Source: Valencia hispanica
Lineage: Eukaryota > Chordata > Actinopteri > Cyprinodontiformes > Valenciidae
Direction of reading: 5' to 3'
Length of the DNA stretch: 64,000 nt
Assembly: GCA_963556495.2 (NCBI GenBank)
Contig: OY747716.1
Coordinates: 10,139,071-10,203,070 of the forward strand
Below the pieces are notes generated by a model. It had not been told where the DNA came from and made no database searches. It saw only the letters and a program-made list of their open reading frames with translations. The translations under genes and the position numbers were made by a program. Below are positions 1 through 10,593 of this stretch, piece by piece (position 1 is the stretch's first letter; every line of letters begins with the position of its first letter).

Positions 1-1200
1 AGGCAGAGAAGAACTCCTCGATGGGATTTAAGAATGGAGAGTATGGAGGGAGGTTGAGTGCCATAAAGGATGAGTGGTCTGTAAACCAGTTGCGGACCAA
101 ATCAGCCCTATGGAAACTAACATTGTCCCATATGATGACATATCGGGAATGCTCTGGTCTCTGAACAGTGAGCATGTCATGTAAGGTGTCCAGGAATGCA
201 ATAATGTGTGCAGTGTTGTATGGGCCTAAGGTTGCATGATGGTGAACAACACCATTTTGGCTTATAGCTGCACACATGGTTATGTTACCACCACATTGTC
301 CTGGGACATTGATGATGGCACGGTGTCCAATAATGTTCCTGCCACGTCTCCTGGTTTTACTGAGGTTAAAACCAGCCTCATCTACAAAAAGTAGCTCATA
401 TCCCATGGCATCTGCTTCTAGTTCCATCACTCTCTGGACAAGACAAAACAAATGAAACACATCAGGCCTATGCACAGCACTACAGTATGCACTTCCAAAT
501 TCAGAACCAATGACACTATAGCTTACCTGCACAAAGTCATACCGCAGTTGCTTTACACGTTCTGTGTTTCTCTCCAAAGGGACTCTGTAAATCTGCTTCA
601 TTCTTATTCTGTGGCGCGCAAGTACACGACTTAGTGCAGAAATGCTTACACTGTGTATATTTTGAAAGATGGTGTCATTATCAATTATGCACTGCTGTAT
701 TTCGCTCAGTCTTATTGCATTATTGGCAATCACCATGTTCACTATATGGGTCTCTTGCTCTGGAGTGAACATTCTTCCTCTGCCCCCAACATCTGGACGT
801 CTAGCAATTCTGTAAAGTAACAATTTCAGTATTTTTGCATGTATGGTACTGTTGTGTTTCTCATTAGAGTATGGCAGTGCTACAAAGTACTTACCAATTC
901 TCATTTTGAAAATCCTAATGATGCTTGCCACAGTGTAGCGGCACAAATTAGCCTGAACCCGTTGGCCAGCTTCCCTCAGGGTCATCCCATGGTTGATGAC
1001 ATGGTCCACTATTGTAGCTCTGATGTCATCAGTTATTCTATTTCTTACTCTTCTTACCCTTCCTCTTTCCCCTCCTCGTCCTCTTCTTGCTCCTCCTTTT
1101 CCTCTTTCTCTAACTTCTTCACCTGCACGTCCTCTCCCTCGGCCTCCTCTGATTCTCACTCTTCTCACTCTTACTGCTCCTTCCATTGTACTCCACACAG
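1..1200 (-). CDS. IS630/Tc1-mariner DDE transposase (partial, with introns)
   Basis: This is a cut-and-paste DNA transposase of the DDE_3 type, read on the minus strand and cut by the left window edge. The catalytic triad is visible as FVDEAGFN (first Asp), IIWDNVSFHR (second Asp) and LNPIEEFF (Glu). Upstream are helix-turn-helix-like segments (VDHVINHGMTLREAGQRVQ, then RGRMFTPEQETHIVNMVI) and a basic/acidic low-complexity N-terminus around 1040-1150. Two short introns fit: 434-526 (donor GTAAGC, acceptor TCCAG) joins two blocks that continue in frame, and about 810-894 (donor GTAAGTAC, acceptor TTTACAG). The second junction is one base out of phase, so either that boundary differs or the copy has a small indel. 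The exact start codon is not clear. Family call is strong; activity is unlikely to be provable here. Confidence 0.85.
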
Positions 1201-1369
1201 ACAGCTTACCTGTGGCGTATTTATAGTGCTTAGGCTGATTGCAAAGTGAACTAATTATCTAAAACAGTTTTCACATGTGAAAGTGTGCCAGACAGTTGGC
1301 AAAATAGTGTTAATGATAGCCATACATGTGTATAATTTTGCTAGGAGTGTGTTGGAAATTTGGTAATTG

Positions 1370-1540
1370 AGTGTAGGCAGTGAGTTGTGTTTAAAGTTTT
1401 GCAAAAAGAGTGTTGTGCAGAGAATTATGCCTACAGTTTTGCAAAGTGTGTGTTACAAGATTGCAAACTGAGTGCAAAGCAGTGTTTGTACTTTTAGTTT
1501 TGCAAACTCAGTGAGTGGTTTTGCTATATGTATTAATAGT
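1370..1540. repeat. Subterminal motif cluster of the DDE element
   Basis: Upstream of the transposase gene the 8-mer TTTGCAAA or close variants recurs about four times (near 1395, 1437, 1465 and 1500), separated by GTGTGTT/GAGTG-type spacers. Such arrays often lie inside DNA transposon termini and bind the transposase. This stretch is therefore probably the element's 5' subterminal region. The outer terminal inverted repeat cannot be placed, because the other end is outside the window. Confidence 0.4.
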
Positions 1541-1599
1541 TTTAGAAATTGTGCTACAAGAATCACGATTAGCGCTTAAGCATTCAGAAAAAACTGTAG

Positions 1600-1880
1600 T
1601 GTCATGTTTGCCTCTCTGTTGCCCTGTGATGGACTGGTGACCAGTTCAGGACGTTACCCGTCCCTTATTTTCAAAAGGTACTTTTAATCTGACAAACGGG
1701 CCTCTTCAGAATGCATATTCTCATTTGTTGAATATGTATTTGGACAGTGGAAAGAAGCCAGAGTACCCAGAGAGAACCCATGCATGCAGAGGGAAAACAT
1801 GCAAACTCCATGCAGAAAAGCCTCTGACAAAGATTCCAAGCTAGGACCTTCTTACCACAATGACAGAGGCCTAACACCGT
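1600..1880. repeat. Common fish interspersed repeat fragment
   Basis: The block contains 'tgccctgtgatggactggtgacc' style text near 1620 and 'gagaacccatgcatgcagagg ... aacatgcaaactccatgcag' near 1770-1820. Both phrases are familiar from a high-copy fish repeat. I recognise the text but cannot name the family with certainty. No coding capacity is supported. Confidence 0.4.
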
Positions 1881-1899
1881 TCCGTTGTGCATGCCCTAC

Positions 1900-2590
1900 A
1901 GTATAAATATCACATAAAAATAATTTAGTTATGTTCCTTTCTTTGGTGTCTTAGAAACCTGGCATTTTTACAAGGTTGTGTAGACATTATAGAAACTGAC
2001 TTTAAAGCTTCATAAAATCAAAACAGTTATACATTTTTGCAACATCAACCTATAAACATTTAAGAACAAAAAGCAGCATTTGACTCCAGCATTTGGTCCA
2101 GAGCTATAGCTTGTCACAGAAACAAATTCCTCCCTCTGGAATTATTTTAGCATTTGCCAAAAAGAAACATTCCCCCCAAAAAACATGATCACTAGATTAC
2201 AACAAGTAAGAAGTGACTAGAAATGGGCCAGCTAGGACATGAATTGGTACACCTGTAAGGAGCTGCCGTTAGTGGTGACCTCATGAGTGGAGTAATGTTG
2301 TTACCATGGCGGTGCCCAGGGCTGACAGTCACCAGACAGAGATAGACAGTTAGACAGAAATAACAGCATCCCTACATCCATCTATTGGCTTACCTGTAAC
2401 TGGAATAACAGGTGGGAATGATAAAAGAAGGGGATAACAAGTCATCTTTTTTCCCTTAAGCACTCTTACAGCTCATTCTGGTGGATTTCCAGGTCAGAAG
2501 GGACAAACAGTCTATTCAGTGATTCGTGGACTGACACAAGGTCGTCTCTTCCAGTAGGCTGTTTCTGATATAGTACTTGGCTGGTTTTAG
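1900..2590. other. Unannotated stretch
   Basis: AT-rich sequence without a credible reading frame, TIR pair or recognised repeat. Nothing further is seen. Confidence 0.4.
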
Positions 2591-2599
2591 TCGTTCCTA

Positions 2600-3665
2600 A
2601 AAACGGGGACTTCTTTATTTATTAGGCAACTTTTCATCAGAACAAACAAAAATCATATGCGGGGTGCTCCAGGGCTCCATCCTGGGGCCGCTCCTTTTTA
2701 ATATTTACATGTTCCCGCTATCCCAGATAATTACAAGCAATAAGATTAGTTACCAAAACTATGCAGATGATACTCAGCTCTACATTACAATGTCTCCAGG
2801 CAACACTGAACCCATCCAAACACTAAGCAAATGCTTTAAGCAAAACAATGCATGGATGTGCCATAATTTTCTGCAACTGAATAGAAACAAAACTCAAGTA
2901 ATTATTTTTGGACCTAAAGAGGAATGATCAAGTGTCAGCACACAGCTTCAGCTATTAAGGGCTAGAAACTACTGTTCAGGCCCGAAATCTAGGTGTAGCA
3001 ATTGACTCAGACCTGAACCTTCATGGTCACATAAAGGCAATCACAATGTCAGCCTTATATCACCTGAAGAACATTTCTTGGATTAAAGGACTGATGTCCT
3101 AATAGGAACTCGAAAAACTCTTCTGCTCGTGTCCTCACTAGAACTAGGAAATTAGAGCACATCACCCCAGTTCTAATGTCCTTACGCTGGCTACCTGTAG
3201 CTCAGTGAACAGACTTCAAAATAATTTTGCTAGTTTAGAAATAATTGAATGGCTTAGCACCAAAGTATGTTGAAGATCAGTCATCCCTGTACCAGTCCCC
3301 CACACCACTCAGGTCCTCTAACTCCAGCCTACTCAGCCTCCCTAGAATCAGAACCAAACATGGAGAAGCAGCTTTTGGTTTATGTGATTCTTTTATCTGG
3401 AACACATTTCCATATGACCGCAATGCTGCTGAAACACCAAGTTTCTTTGGATCAAAGCTAAAAATTCACCTGTTTAGAGCTGCCTTTGACTAACGGGAAT
3501 GTCATAACGGTAATATATTTTAATCTTCTTGTTTTCTATGTTGTGTTTTCTGTTTTCATTGTTGTTTTATTGTTGCATTTATTTTCCCAAAAATCATTTA
3601 AAGCACCATGAATTGCCTTGCTGCTGAACGTGTGCTACACAAATAAATTTCCCTTGCTTTGTTTT
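2600..3665 (+). pseudogene. L2-like LINE reverse transcriptase, 5'-truncated remnant
   Basis: This is a decayed LINE 3' end. It begins in the RT palm ([18 protein letters not shown] at about 2662-2715, then YADDTQLY with the catalytic Asp pair) and continues through the thumb-like region ([20 protein letters not shown]). It resumes after indels with the family's C-terminal domain at 3245-3493 (PLRSSNSSLLSLPRIRTKHG, then SKLKIHLFRAAFD). The 3' UTR ends near AATAAATTTCCCTTGC at about 3640-3660. At least two frameshifts break it. Closest relative in the window is the longer LINE at 44558-49397, which shares the same C-terminus and 3' tail. Confidence 0.8.
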
Positions 3666-3669
3666 GAAA

Positions 3670-4185
3670 GACCTCCAAAAACAGGTGCATAGGAAACATT
3701 CTAAACGGTTGTCCAAACAACCTCAGCAGACTCCTTTTTTTGTGGTAAAGCTATTCTGGATTATCATCTCATAGGTGAGGGTCGGATTATAGATAGACCA
3801 GTAAACTGAGAGCTTCACTCTTTGACTCGGCACTTTCTTTACAGAGAGACCAGATGGAGCCTGAATCAATCTATCTAGCTCCCACTCTATACAAGCATCA
3901 CTCATGAACAAGACACAAGGTAGTTAACAACTCTGCTTGAGGTAGGGAGTGACTCACACCCTAAGGGAGAATCATGGCTTCAGACTTTCAGAACTGACCT
4001 TTAGCTCCAACACCACTGTGACATGTCTATGTCCCACATGCTTTTGTTAGATTCAGTTCTTTTACTGCAAAAAGAGAGAAAGAGAAAAACATAAAGTTTT
4101 TTTAAAGCAGAATTTCACCATATTTTAAATGGATGGATCTTTGGATTTAAGGATTGTTGTTGCTGTTTTAGGATTTTACAATGTT
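3670..4185. other. Unannotated stretch
   Basis: No recognised repeat, RNA gene or plausible coding exon. Short reading frames here lack recognisable motifs. Confidence 0.35.
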
Positions 4186-4190
4186 TAACT

Positions 4191-4378
4191 CAGTGGTCTC
4201 CAACCCTGGTCATAGAGAGCTATTGTCCCGCAGGTTTTAGATGCATCTCTGCTCCAACACAGCTGAACCAAATGAATTGCTCATTAACATGTCTTTGACA
4301 AACTGGATGGCGTGCTGATGAGGTAATTCAATCATTTAATTCAGCTGTGTTGAAGAAGAGATCCATCTACATGGCGTT
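4191..4378. mobile_element. Palindromic hAT-like non-autonomous element, 3' arm truncated
   Basis: It begins with cagtggtctccaaccctggt, runs through 'gcaggttttagatgcatctctgctccaacac', and is followed by the partly complementary 'cagctgtgttgaagaagagatccatct'. This is the arrangement of a widespread fish foldback element whose two arms mirror each other. The second arm breaks off near 4375 before completing the terminal repeat. Confidence 0.6.
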
Positions 4379-4514
4379 TAATTAGTTCCAGAAGTCATGC
4401 ACTTGCATTCCGAGTGTGCGAGCATGTGCACATTAAATATCGAGCGTATAAACATGATAGGCGTGAGGGGAGTTATAACTCTTGTGTAAAAACATCCATT
4501 CCGAGAGAGCATTT

Positions 4515-5049
4515 GCGCTAGGGTTGGGCGGATCGATCTAAAAGATCGATAGTATCAATACTAACGTTGGTATTGGGTATTGATCGATGCTTCTGTGATG
4601 AGATCGATCCTTAAGTTTCAGTTTCTCTTCTGTACAACGCCAGGCATTTACAGAGTGACCGACTGGCCAAACAACACCGTTCTTCTCTCACTTCACTCAT
4701 GCTCAATTAGCCCCTCCCCCCTCCACTGCAACACTCACTCACTAATTCTCACTGCAAAGCGAGCAGCGCACTGTTGTGGCTGTGTGATGGCAGACCAGAA
4801 GAGGAGTGACGTTTGGAAGTTTTTTACAGCTATAAATCAAACCACTGCAACCTGCGATGTTTGCAGGAAAGAAATTAGGTACTGTGGCAACACCACAAAC
4901 TTATATAGGCACATCAAAACACACCCCAACCAGAATTCAGAGCTGCAGAGCCAAAGGAAGGAGGAAGAGAGGGAAAGTAGACCCCCAGCACCGAGACAGA
5001 GGTCCCTTGCAGAGGCTCTTCAGCATAGGCAACAATATCCAGGTAGCTT
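4515..5049 (+). mobile_element. 5' end of a hAT transposon with BED-finger exon
   Basis: The terminal region starts near 4518 with tagggttgggcggatcgatc and a run of GATCGAT/TATCAATA repeats, typical of fish hAT termini. A reading frame from about 4788 to 5064 encodes MADQKRSDVWKFFT, then a BED-type zinc finger (CDVCRKEI ... NLYRHIKTHP, i.e. C-x2-C and H-x3-H) and a charged linker (QRKEEERESRPPAPRQR). BED fingers are DNA-binding N-termini of hAT transposases and of ZBED genes derived from them. The catalytic domain is missing: the frame runs into the LTR-like repeat at 5050. A domesticated ZBED gene is much less likely, because the flank is transposon end. Confidence 0.7.
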
Positions 5050-5310
5050 TGTCATGCTGCCCTAATCACCCTCTCCTCATCATTGTCCTCACCTGCGTCT
5101 CTCTAATCATCCACACCTGATCCTCTTTACCTCATGCCTTTAAAACCCGTCACTTCCCTTCACTCACCGCCGGATCATTGTAGATGTCTCCATGGTGTGT
5201 TGTCCTGCTGTTTTCCGTCCTGCTTGTCCGGTGTCCTGTCTCTCCGTTTCTGCCGTCACCATCATCATCATCATCACTTCAGCCAGCAGCACTCTAATAA
5301 ATACAGGACG
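5050..5310 (+). mobile_element. Gypsy-type LTR fragment
   Basis: Starts tgtcatgctgccctaatc and ends near the AATAAATA at about 5300. It matches, in opposite orientation, the solo LTR at 21461-21770: same opening, same (ATC)n microsatellite around 5260, same polyadenylation signal. The 3' part after AATAAATA does not match, so this copy is truncated. It lies directly inside the hAT BED reading frame. Confidence 0.6.
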
Positions 5311-5399
5311 ATTCCGTTTTTTATGGGACGGTTGGCAACCTCCCTCAGTACTTACAGTTCTCTCTCTACTCACTGGAACAGTACATCTTCTAAATAATT

Positions 5400-6135
5400 G
5401 CCGAGTGGAGCTTGAGGAAGTGACGTCGCCTGTGAGGGAAACGGGCTCTGGACACAGGAAACAGGAAAAACTACAAAAAAATTATAATAACGCGACTAAA
5501 CGAGATAGCGTTGTAACATTTCGTCTCAATTACTAAATTAAATTTAGACCCAACACTTTGCATCAGTGCGATTCAACTACCCGACTTCATGCAAACACAA
5601 AATATAATCTCTAATAATCTCAGTTTAGTTCTAATAGTGATGTCCAACATCTCCAGCATCTGATGACCTTCTATGACTGTTTTGTGCTGCAGTAACCGTC
5701 TCACAACAGACCTCTCAACTTCTAGGCATGCCTTTTTTTTTCTTGCAGTTGAATCTTTTAAATACCCATCACTAGTTTGCATGTTTCACAAATTATTCTT
5801 TCTGTGTGCTTAATTATTTTTAGAGCAAGTGTAGATAATGTTGTTTTAATTGCCACAGTTACACTTCTGTATATCAAATTGTTGGTGAGATCAGTAGAAC
5901 AAAAAACATTTCTCGTTAAAAAAAAGCGTATGTAAGCGGTGACATATGTTCTGGCCACACTGAAGGAGGCTAGAACAAGCTAATTAACTAGTATGGATCT
6001 GTCAAACATCAGCAACAGGGAAAAAAAAAAGTCTATAGATGGAGGTGTGTTTCAACAAGCAGAATTGATCCAACAGAGATTACAGTTCTGGTCTGAGAAT
6101 TTCTGTCCTTCATGAGACAGCTGCTATGATGACTG
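5400..6135. other. Unannotated stretch
   Basis: AT-rich; no recognisable coding exon, RNA or terminal repeat. Confidence 0.35.
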
Positions 6136-6139
6136 GAAC

Positions 6140-6235
6140 CTCTTCATATGTCGATAAGAGAAATGAAGCTTTATTGATCCCCGTGGGGAAATGGGATCAT
6201 TGCAGCAGGAGAAGAAAAAAAAACAGGGATAAGGT
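6140..6235 (-). repeat. LINE-like 3' tail fragment
   Basis: Contains 'aagctttattgatccccgtggggaaatgggatcattgcagca', a high-copy fish retroposon end. In reverse sense it resembles the 'ccctgtgggatcaataaagta' tail found at 22630-22665. Only the tail is present. Confidence 0.4.
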
Positions 6236-6239
6236 GCAG

Positions 6240-7090
6240 CATGGGAATAAAGAAAAGTGGACTGCAAGCACACAGAGGAAATCTACAATACAGCAATAGA
6301 ATTAGGAGGGGGTGGGGGGGTATTACATGTATTGAAGCAGATGTATCGATTGAAACTACATAAGGCTAAGGATATCAGATAAGGAAAGTGGAAATCAGAA
6401 CTTTGGACCTTTTAAAAAGGCTAAAATCTGATCCAACTATGTTCTGTGAGGCTGACACGAGGCCTTCAGAGCCCGCTGGTATTTTCAGATTGAAAGTTTT
6501 GCAGCAGTGTGGAATATCAGAGGACTATTATAGGCAGCGGATACCATATGCATCCTAATGATCGGCCAAGCCTCCTGGCAAGACCGCTGAAGTTTTTGAA
6601 GCTCCCCACTATATTAAGGAGTCATAGATGGAATAATTCAATTTGCAATGCCTGCTCCAAGTTGGGAAGCAAGAACATTACTTAGTGGGATATGTATTAT
6701 GTGAGGCCAATCCATTTCACACCGTCCCAGTAATGTGGACCTTAAAGCAACATAAAGGCAAGGGACTGGGTGGTCTATTGCATTAATTTTGGTGAGATGA
6801 AAAGAACATTTTTCAAATTGTGGATTTTTTTTTCTGACTAGAGCTAAGCCTAATGCTTTTGATTGGGGAAACAGGAAACTGCAGCCTCTCATTATACCAA
6901 CTTTTTAATGAACAACTGAAATGTCCAGATCTTGTTTTTGGTTAGGTTGATGCACTCAATCTACTAATGGTAGCACTTCATGAGTACCTGTTCTTCTGAA
7001 GGCTGAACACAGTAAAGGAAAGATGACAAGGTACCTTTACCTTATAGAAGGAAATGGTTCTTCCTGTTAATCTTGAATGGGTTACGCAGT
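6240..7090. other. Unannotated stretch
   Basis: No feature supported. A short G-rich run lies near 6307-6322. Confidence 0.3.
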
Positions 7091-7099
7091 CATTTCCAA

Positions 7100-7560
7100 A
7101 CAATTTAAGGTTTATTATTACAACTTTTTAGCCTAGCTTTGAACTGGTTATTGATTGATTATCTTTTCTGTGTTTTACTGCATAGTCTTATCATATATAC
7201 CCTATGCTATTTCTATACTTTAATCTGTTATTTGTGGCTGTGGCTGCCTGGGTGCTCTCCAGGTAGCTCTTGGGTGGAGGTGGGGGTCTCGGCCTCGCCT
7301 CCTCTGGGTGCCCTGTGTTCCTCGGCTGCTGCGGTTGATTTGCTACTGTCGGCGCAGATGGCTCCCTTGATGGCGTTTCCTTAACCGACTCATCTGCACT
7401 TGGCCCAATGTCCTTTTTATGTCCTTTTCATTGATGTTCTTAATTATTTGTGTTCATGGAAGTTGGGTTGGGGGGAGGGGGGTATAACTGTGATCATGCT
7501 TTTAAGTCTGTGGATGAGGGATGGGAATATTAGTTTTTCAAGGATACAGTACATGACAAG
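7100..7560 (+). repeat. L2-like LINE 3' UTR fragment
   Basis: The GC-rich stretch 'gctgcctgggtgctctcc ... tgggtggaggtgggggtctcgg' and the later 'gttgggttggggggaggggggtata' match, in the same order, the 3' UTR of the LINE at 29982-31510. The copy lacks the terminal GATTT repeats and all coding sequence. A third copy of the same UTR lies at 49851-50240. Confidence 0.75.
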
Positions 7561-7564
7561 CGCT

Positions 7565-8315
7565 GCTGAAACAGTTAGGACATTTTTCACCACTTACACA
7601 CTCATAAAGAAAAAAACAGATCACAGCTGCAATGGCAGACGCTTTTAACTGAAGGTATACTCGTAACGTCGTACTGACTTCACCTCTTAGGTTGCACTAG
7701 ATACTGAACTGACAGCACAACCGCACAGCCAGTCTATTGACATTTCTAAACTGCTGCCTCACAACTCAATTACACCCAAACAGACCAATTAAAGTCTTTC
7801 TTATTGAAACAAATAACACATTAACACACTTTTCAGTTGCCAGAGTAAGCAGGCTAAGTTAAATTGCAGCGTTAACATGCATAGCAAATTGATTACAAGC
7901 TTTGACCGAACGCAAGAAGTGAATGTGTATGTGGGAATAACCCAGTGCAAATAAAGTGACAACACCACCAAGGTAAAAAGCCAAAAAAGAGCCTACAATT
8001 AAAATATTGAATCCATCTTACTTTCCACTTAGGGTGTGATAAGTCAGGGTAATATGGAGGGTGATTAAGAATATGTGAGAGCTGCAGTACTGATGTGGCA
8101 ACTTTTTTTTTTTACATGTCCAATAATCTGTAGCAGAGTTCACCGATTTGTGCAGCTTTTGCTTCAACATGTTTTCAGTTCTAACGACAGTGATCTCTAC
8201 CAGCCAGTGACCTGAAAATGGTCATCTTACTTAATCTTAGTTACTTCAACCATTTTCTTACACATCTAATGACATTTGTGAGAGCTGCTGAAGGTCTCTG
8301 ACCAGGGTTTTATTA
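7565..8315. other. Unannotated stretch
   Basis: No recognised element or coding exon. Confidence 0.3.
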
Positions 8316-8320
8316 TCCCG

Positions 8321-8525
8321 GCTTTCCACTGGATGCATAAGCGGCGCGTAATGTAAAAGACAAAATAACGTAATACTGCGAAAAAAATAGACCTGCTGTG
8401 TAAATTTAGGAGCAGCCCATGAAGCAACACTTCTGGGACGGGTCTGATTCACGAATAGATAGAAATGAACACATTGACCACAATGGCGGCTATCACCTAC
8501 GTATTACGCTTCGCAGACGTTTAGG
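8321..8525. repeat. TIR-element relative (CTTTCCACYGG family)
   Basis: Begins ctttccactggatgcataag and ends in a block with 'tattacgcttcgcagacg'. The opening resembles the terminal repeat of the complete element at 51231-51916, and the ending block is complementary to part of the copy at 17901-18110. I read it as a degraded member of one non-autonomous DNA transposon family. Confidence 0.5.
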
Positions 8526-8529
8526 AAAC

Positions 8530-9115
8530 ATCAAGTCTTGAAATGTGCTTTTGATGTGCCCCAGTTCTGAATAGTCCATGTGTTTTGGGATCAAGAGTGT
8601 GAGTGTAGCTGTTTTGTCACTAGATATATTACTGTTCCTCAATGTCTCTTGTTGATTGATTTATTCACTCCCAGGTGAGGCGTTCTGGGCTCTGTTAGGA
8701 AGTCTGGGTTGTCTATCTGTTGTGCTCTCCTGAGTCTCTCCACCAGATGGTGCCACCGGAGCAGGTTCCATCTCCCTTGGTTGGCGGGTGGAGTTCCCGC
8801 AGCTGTTACCAGCACATATGCAGCCTATTCAGGCTCACCAAACAGGCTTCTTAAAGAGGCTACATGCAATTTGCTGAAATTTAAACTCGCGACTGACATC
8901 TGTGGCCAAAAAACGGAACTGCTCTTCCTTTCTGCTCGCTCTCGCAGCGCGCGCTTGAACGTGCACACTTTACAAGTCATCCGCTGCAAAGAAGTCAACA
9001 TTATGTTTACAGAGGTAAGAACAGTCAAATACATATATTGTTTGAGAAACTAAGTTTGTTTGCAATATATATGACACAACAAAATGCACAGTAGTGCTTC
9101 GGAGTTATAAGTAGT
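8530..9115. other. Unannotated stretch
   Basis: GC-richer than its surroundings around 8700-8960. A short frame ends at an AG/GTAAGA donor-like site near 9015, but no partner exon or protein family is recognised, so no gene is called. Confidence 0.3.
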
Positions 9116-9118
9116 AGC

Positions 9119-9666
9119 GACGTTGGGAGTTTTGTGACTGATCAACATTCATCTGTTTTGAACGTTAGCCTATGTTAGCATCACCACTCAGAGACTGGAC
9201 TCCTCCTGCCCCCCTCTGCCTCGGTGGCGCCGGCCTTGGGCGGCGCTGACTCAGCGCCCTGAGCCAGCAGATCTCCTCTGTCGTCACCGGAGGTAGAGGG
9301 AGGCTTAATGGAGCCCAGCGGGCGCGAGCCGTATCAATTCGAGCCGCTGGCTCGGGGCGCTGAGTCAGCGCTGTCCGAGGCTGGCGCTGCTGCTGAGGGA
9401 GAGAGAGACAGGATGGGTCCAGTCTCTGAGTGGTAATGCTAACATAGGCTAATGTTCAAAACAGTATGTTAGCTATGCTAACTAAGTGCTAATGTGATAA
9501 TAATGGTAACCTGAAAAACCAATCCAACTCCCAAAAAAAGTGTAGAATTAAACAAGTTTAAACCAAAATGTAAAAAAATCCCCAGAAACTGAAAGATTGC
9601 ATTGGTAAAGACCCATTTATACAGGTTATAGGCAAAAAAAAGTTGTTTTGGGGTTTAGTTACTCTT
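9119..9666 (+). mobile_element. Palindromic (foldback-type) element, copy 1
   Basis: The arms at about 9156-9205 (ttttgaacgttagcctatgt...) and 9420-9465 (its near-perfect reverse complement) enclose a GC-rich core. The core is itself inverted: ctgactcagcgccctgagcc pairs with ggctcggggcgctgagtcag. The right end is ggggtttagttactctt. The same unit, in opposite orientation, forms 62272-63544, which still has both ends and TTAA duplications. A 42-codon reading frame (9308-9436) is held in common. Confidence 0.7.
9308..9436 (+). CDS. Short conserved reading frame, YQFEP motif
   Basis: Forty-two codons starting MEPSGREPYQFEPLARG and ending GPVSEW. The inverted copy at 63008-63136 keeps the same start, length, stop and nearly all residues, including PSGRE.YQFEPLA and GAAAEGERDRMGPVSEW. 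The end overlaps a possible splice donor (TG/GTAATG), so this may be a first exon rather than a whole protein. A Tyr-x-Phe-Glu-Pro motif near the N-terminus occurs in proteins of some fish DNA transposons. No catalytic domain is present, so function is unknown. Confidence 0.35.
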   Translation: MEPSGREPYQFEPLARGAESALSEAGAAAEGERDRMGPVSEW

Positions 9667-9737
9667 GAATTAGCAAAGTAGCTAGTTAATCACGCTGGGA
9701 AACTACAAACTGAACAGGTTAAGATGTTGTGCATTTA

Positions 9738-9960
9738 AGATAAGGCTGCTTGGTCGAACATGGGTTGAAATGATCACATTTTTTATTTACTTTATATGTT
9801 GATTTATTCAAACTTCACAGTAAAAGCTATGGGCAAATGGGGCTTCATGATTTTATTTGACAAAATTATTGAGTTGTGCTCATTTCACCGTCAAAATAAC
9901 ATATTGATCGCTTCGCGGTCAAGACACACACACACATTATATATATATATATATATATAT
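9738..9960. repeat. Left half of an older inverted repeat, with CA/TA microsatellite
   Basis: The block taagataaggctgcttggtc and following 'gggttgaaatgatcacattt' is repeated as its reverse complement at 15385-15440, on the other side of the Gmr1 element. The middle is (CA)n(TA)n at about 9925-9960. This is the left arm of a pre-existing foldback or MITE-like element. Confidence 0.7.
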
Positions 9961-10525
9961 TGTGGTGGCCGGAAGGAAACCGTCCATCACAATGCAGTAC
10001 AGACACCTTCAGGACCATGGAGAGTACCATCAAGAGGGCACAATGTCTGGGTGGAATAGTGGTGTTCAGGACCAAGGACAGCTCTAACACAGGTGTGCAG
10101 CATTCCCCTCTGACAGGCAGCCCCAGCTGCAGGCTGTTGGGCCCAATCAGGAATCACATAAAAGTGAACAAAGAAGCCACAGTGAGGGAGGAAGCAGGGG
10201 AAGAAGACAGCCACAGTGTTGGAAGCATACATGGCCGGCCAGCACAGCTACCTTCTAGAAGGCAGAGGCGTAATTGACGGCGTGAGTAAGGGGAATCTCT
10301 TTAACTAACCGTACACCTCTACTGCCTCTTTTCCAGAAGTAAATCGAAGCAAAAGGAGCACCCTGAAAGGAAGACCCTAAGTTCAAGTTTTTTCTCCTCT
10401 TTAACCTTGACCCCGCCTTATGATAAATAAAGAACTCTAAGTTTTGCTCCAATGAAGTTCGGCCTGGTGAATGATTACTGTGAACTCCAGAGCTAACCCT
10501 CTCAGCCTTGTGTGTGAAGTCTACA
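9961..10525 (+). repeat. 5' LTR of Gmr1-type element
   Basis: Starts TGTGGTGGCC and ends GTCTACA, with AATAAAG near 10425 as a likely polyadenylation signal. Compared by eye with 14740-15304, no difference was found over 565 bp. The LTR should carry the element's promoter, but I could not place a TATA box with confidence. Confidence 0.93.
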
Positions 10526-10527
10526 GA

Positions 10528-10544
10528 TGGTGGAGAATGTGGGC
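10528..10544 (+). promoter_or_regulatory. Primer-binding site, tRNA-Ala(AGC)
   Basis: TGGTGGAGAATGTGGGC begins two bases after the 5' LTR. It is the reverse complement of the 3' end (with CCA) of a vertebrate tRNA-Ala(AGC) isodecoder, from knowledge of that tRNA. Such sites prime minus-strand DNA synthesis. Confidence 0.8.
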
Positions 10545-10593
10545 AGACTGAGCCTCGCCTGGGATTCAGACAGTAAAGAGAAACACTAAGAAA

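Noticed and set aside
839..1249. Ser-rich plus-strand frame
   Set aside because: It is the antisense of the charged N-terminus of the minus-strand transposase.
5164..5397. His-rich or Met-rich peptides around 5260
   Set aside because: They come from a (ATC)n microsatellite in an LTR, not from a gene.
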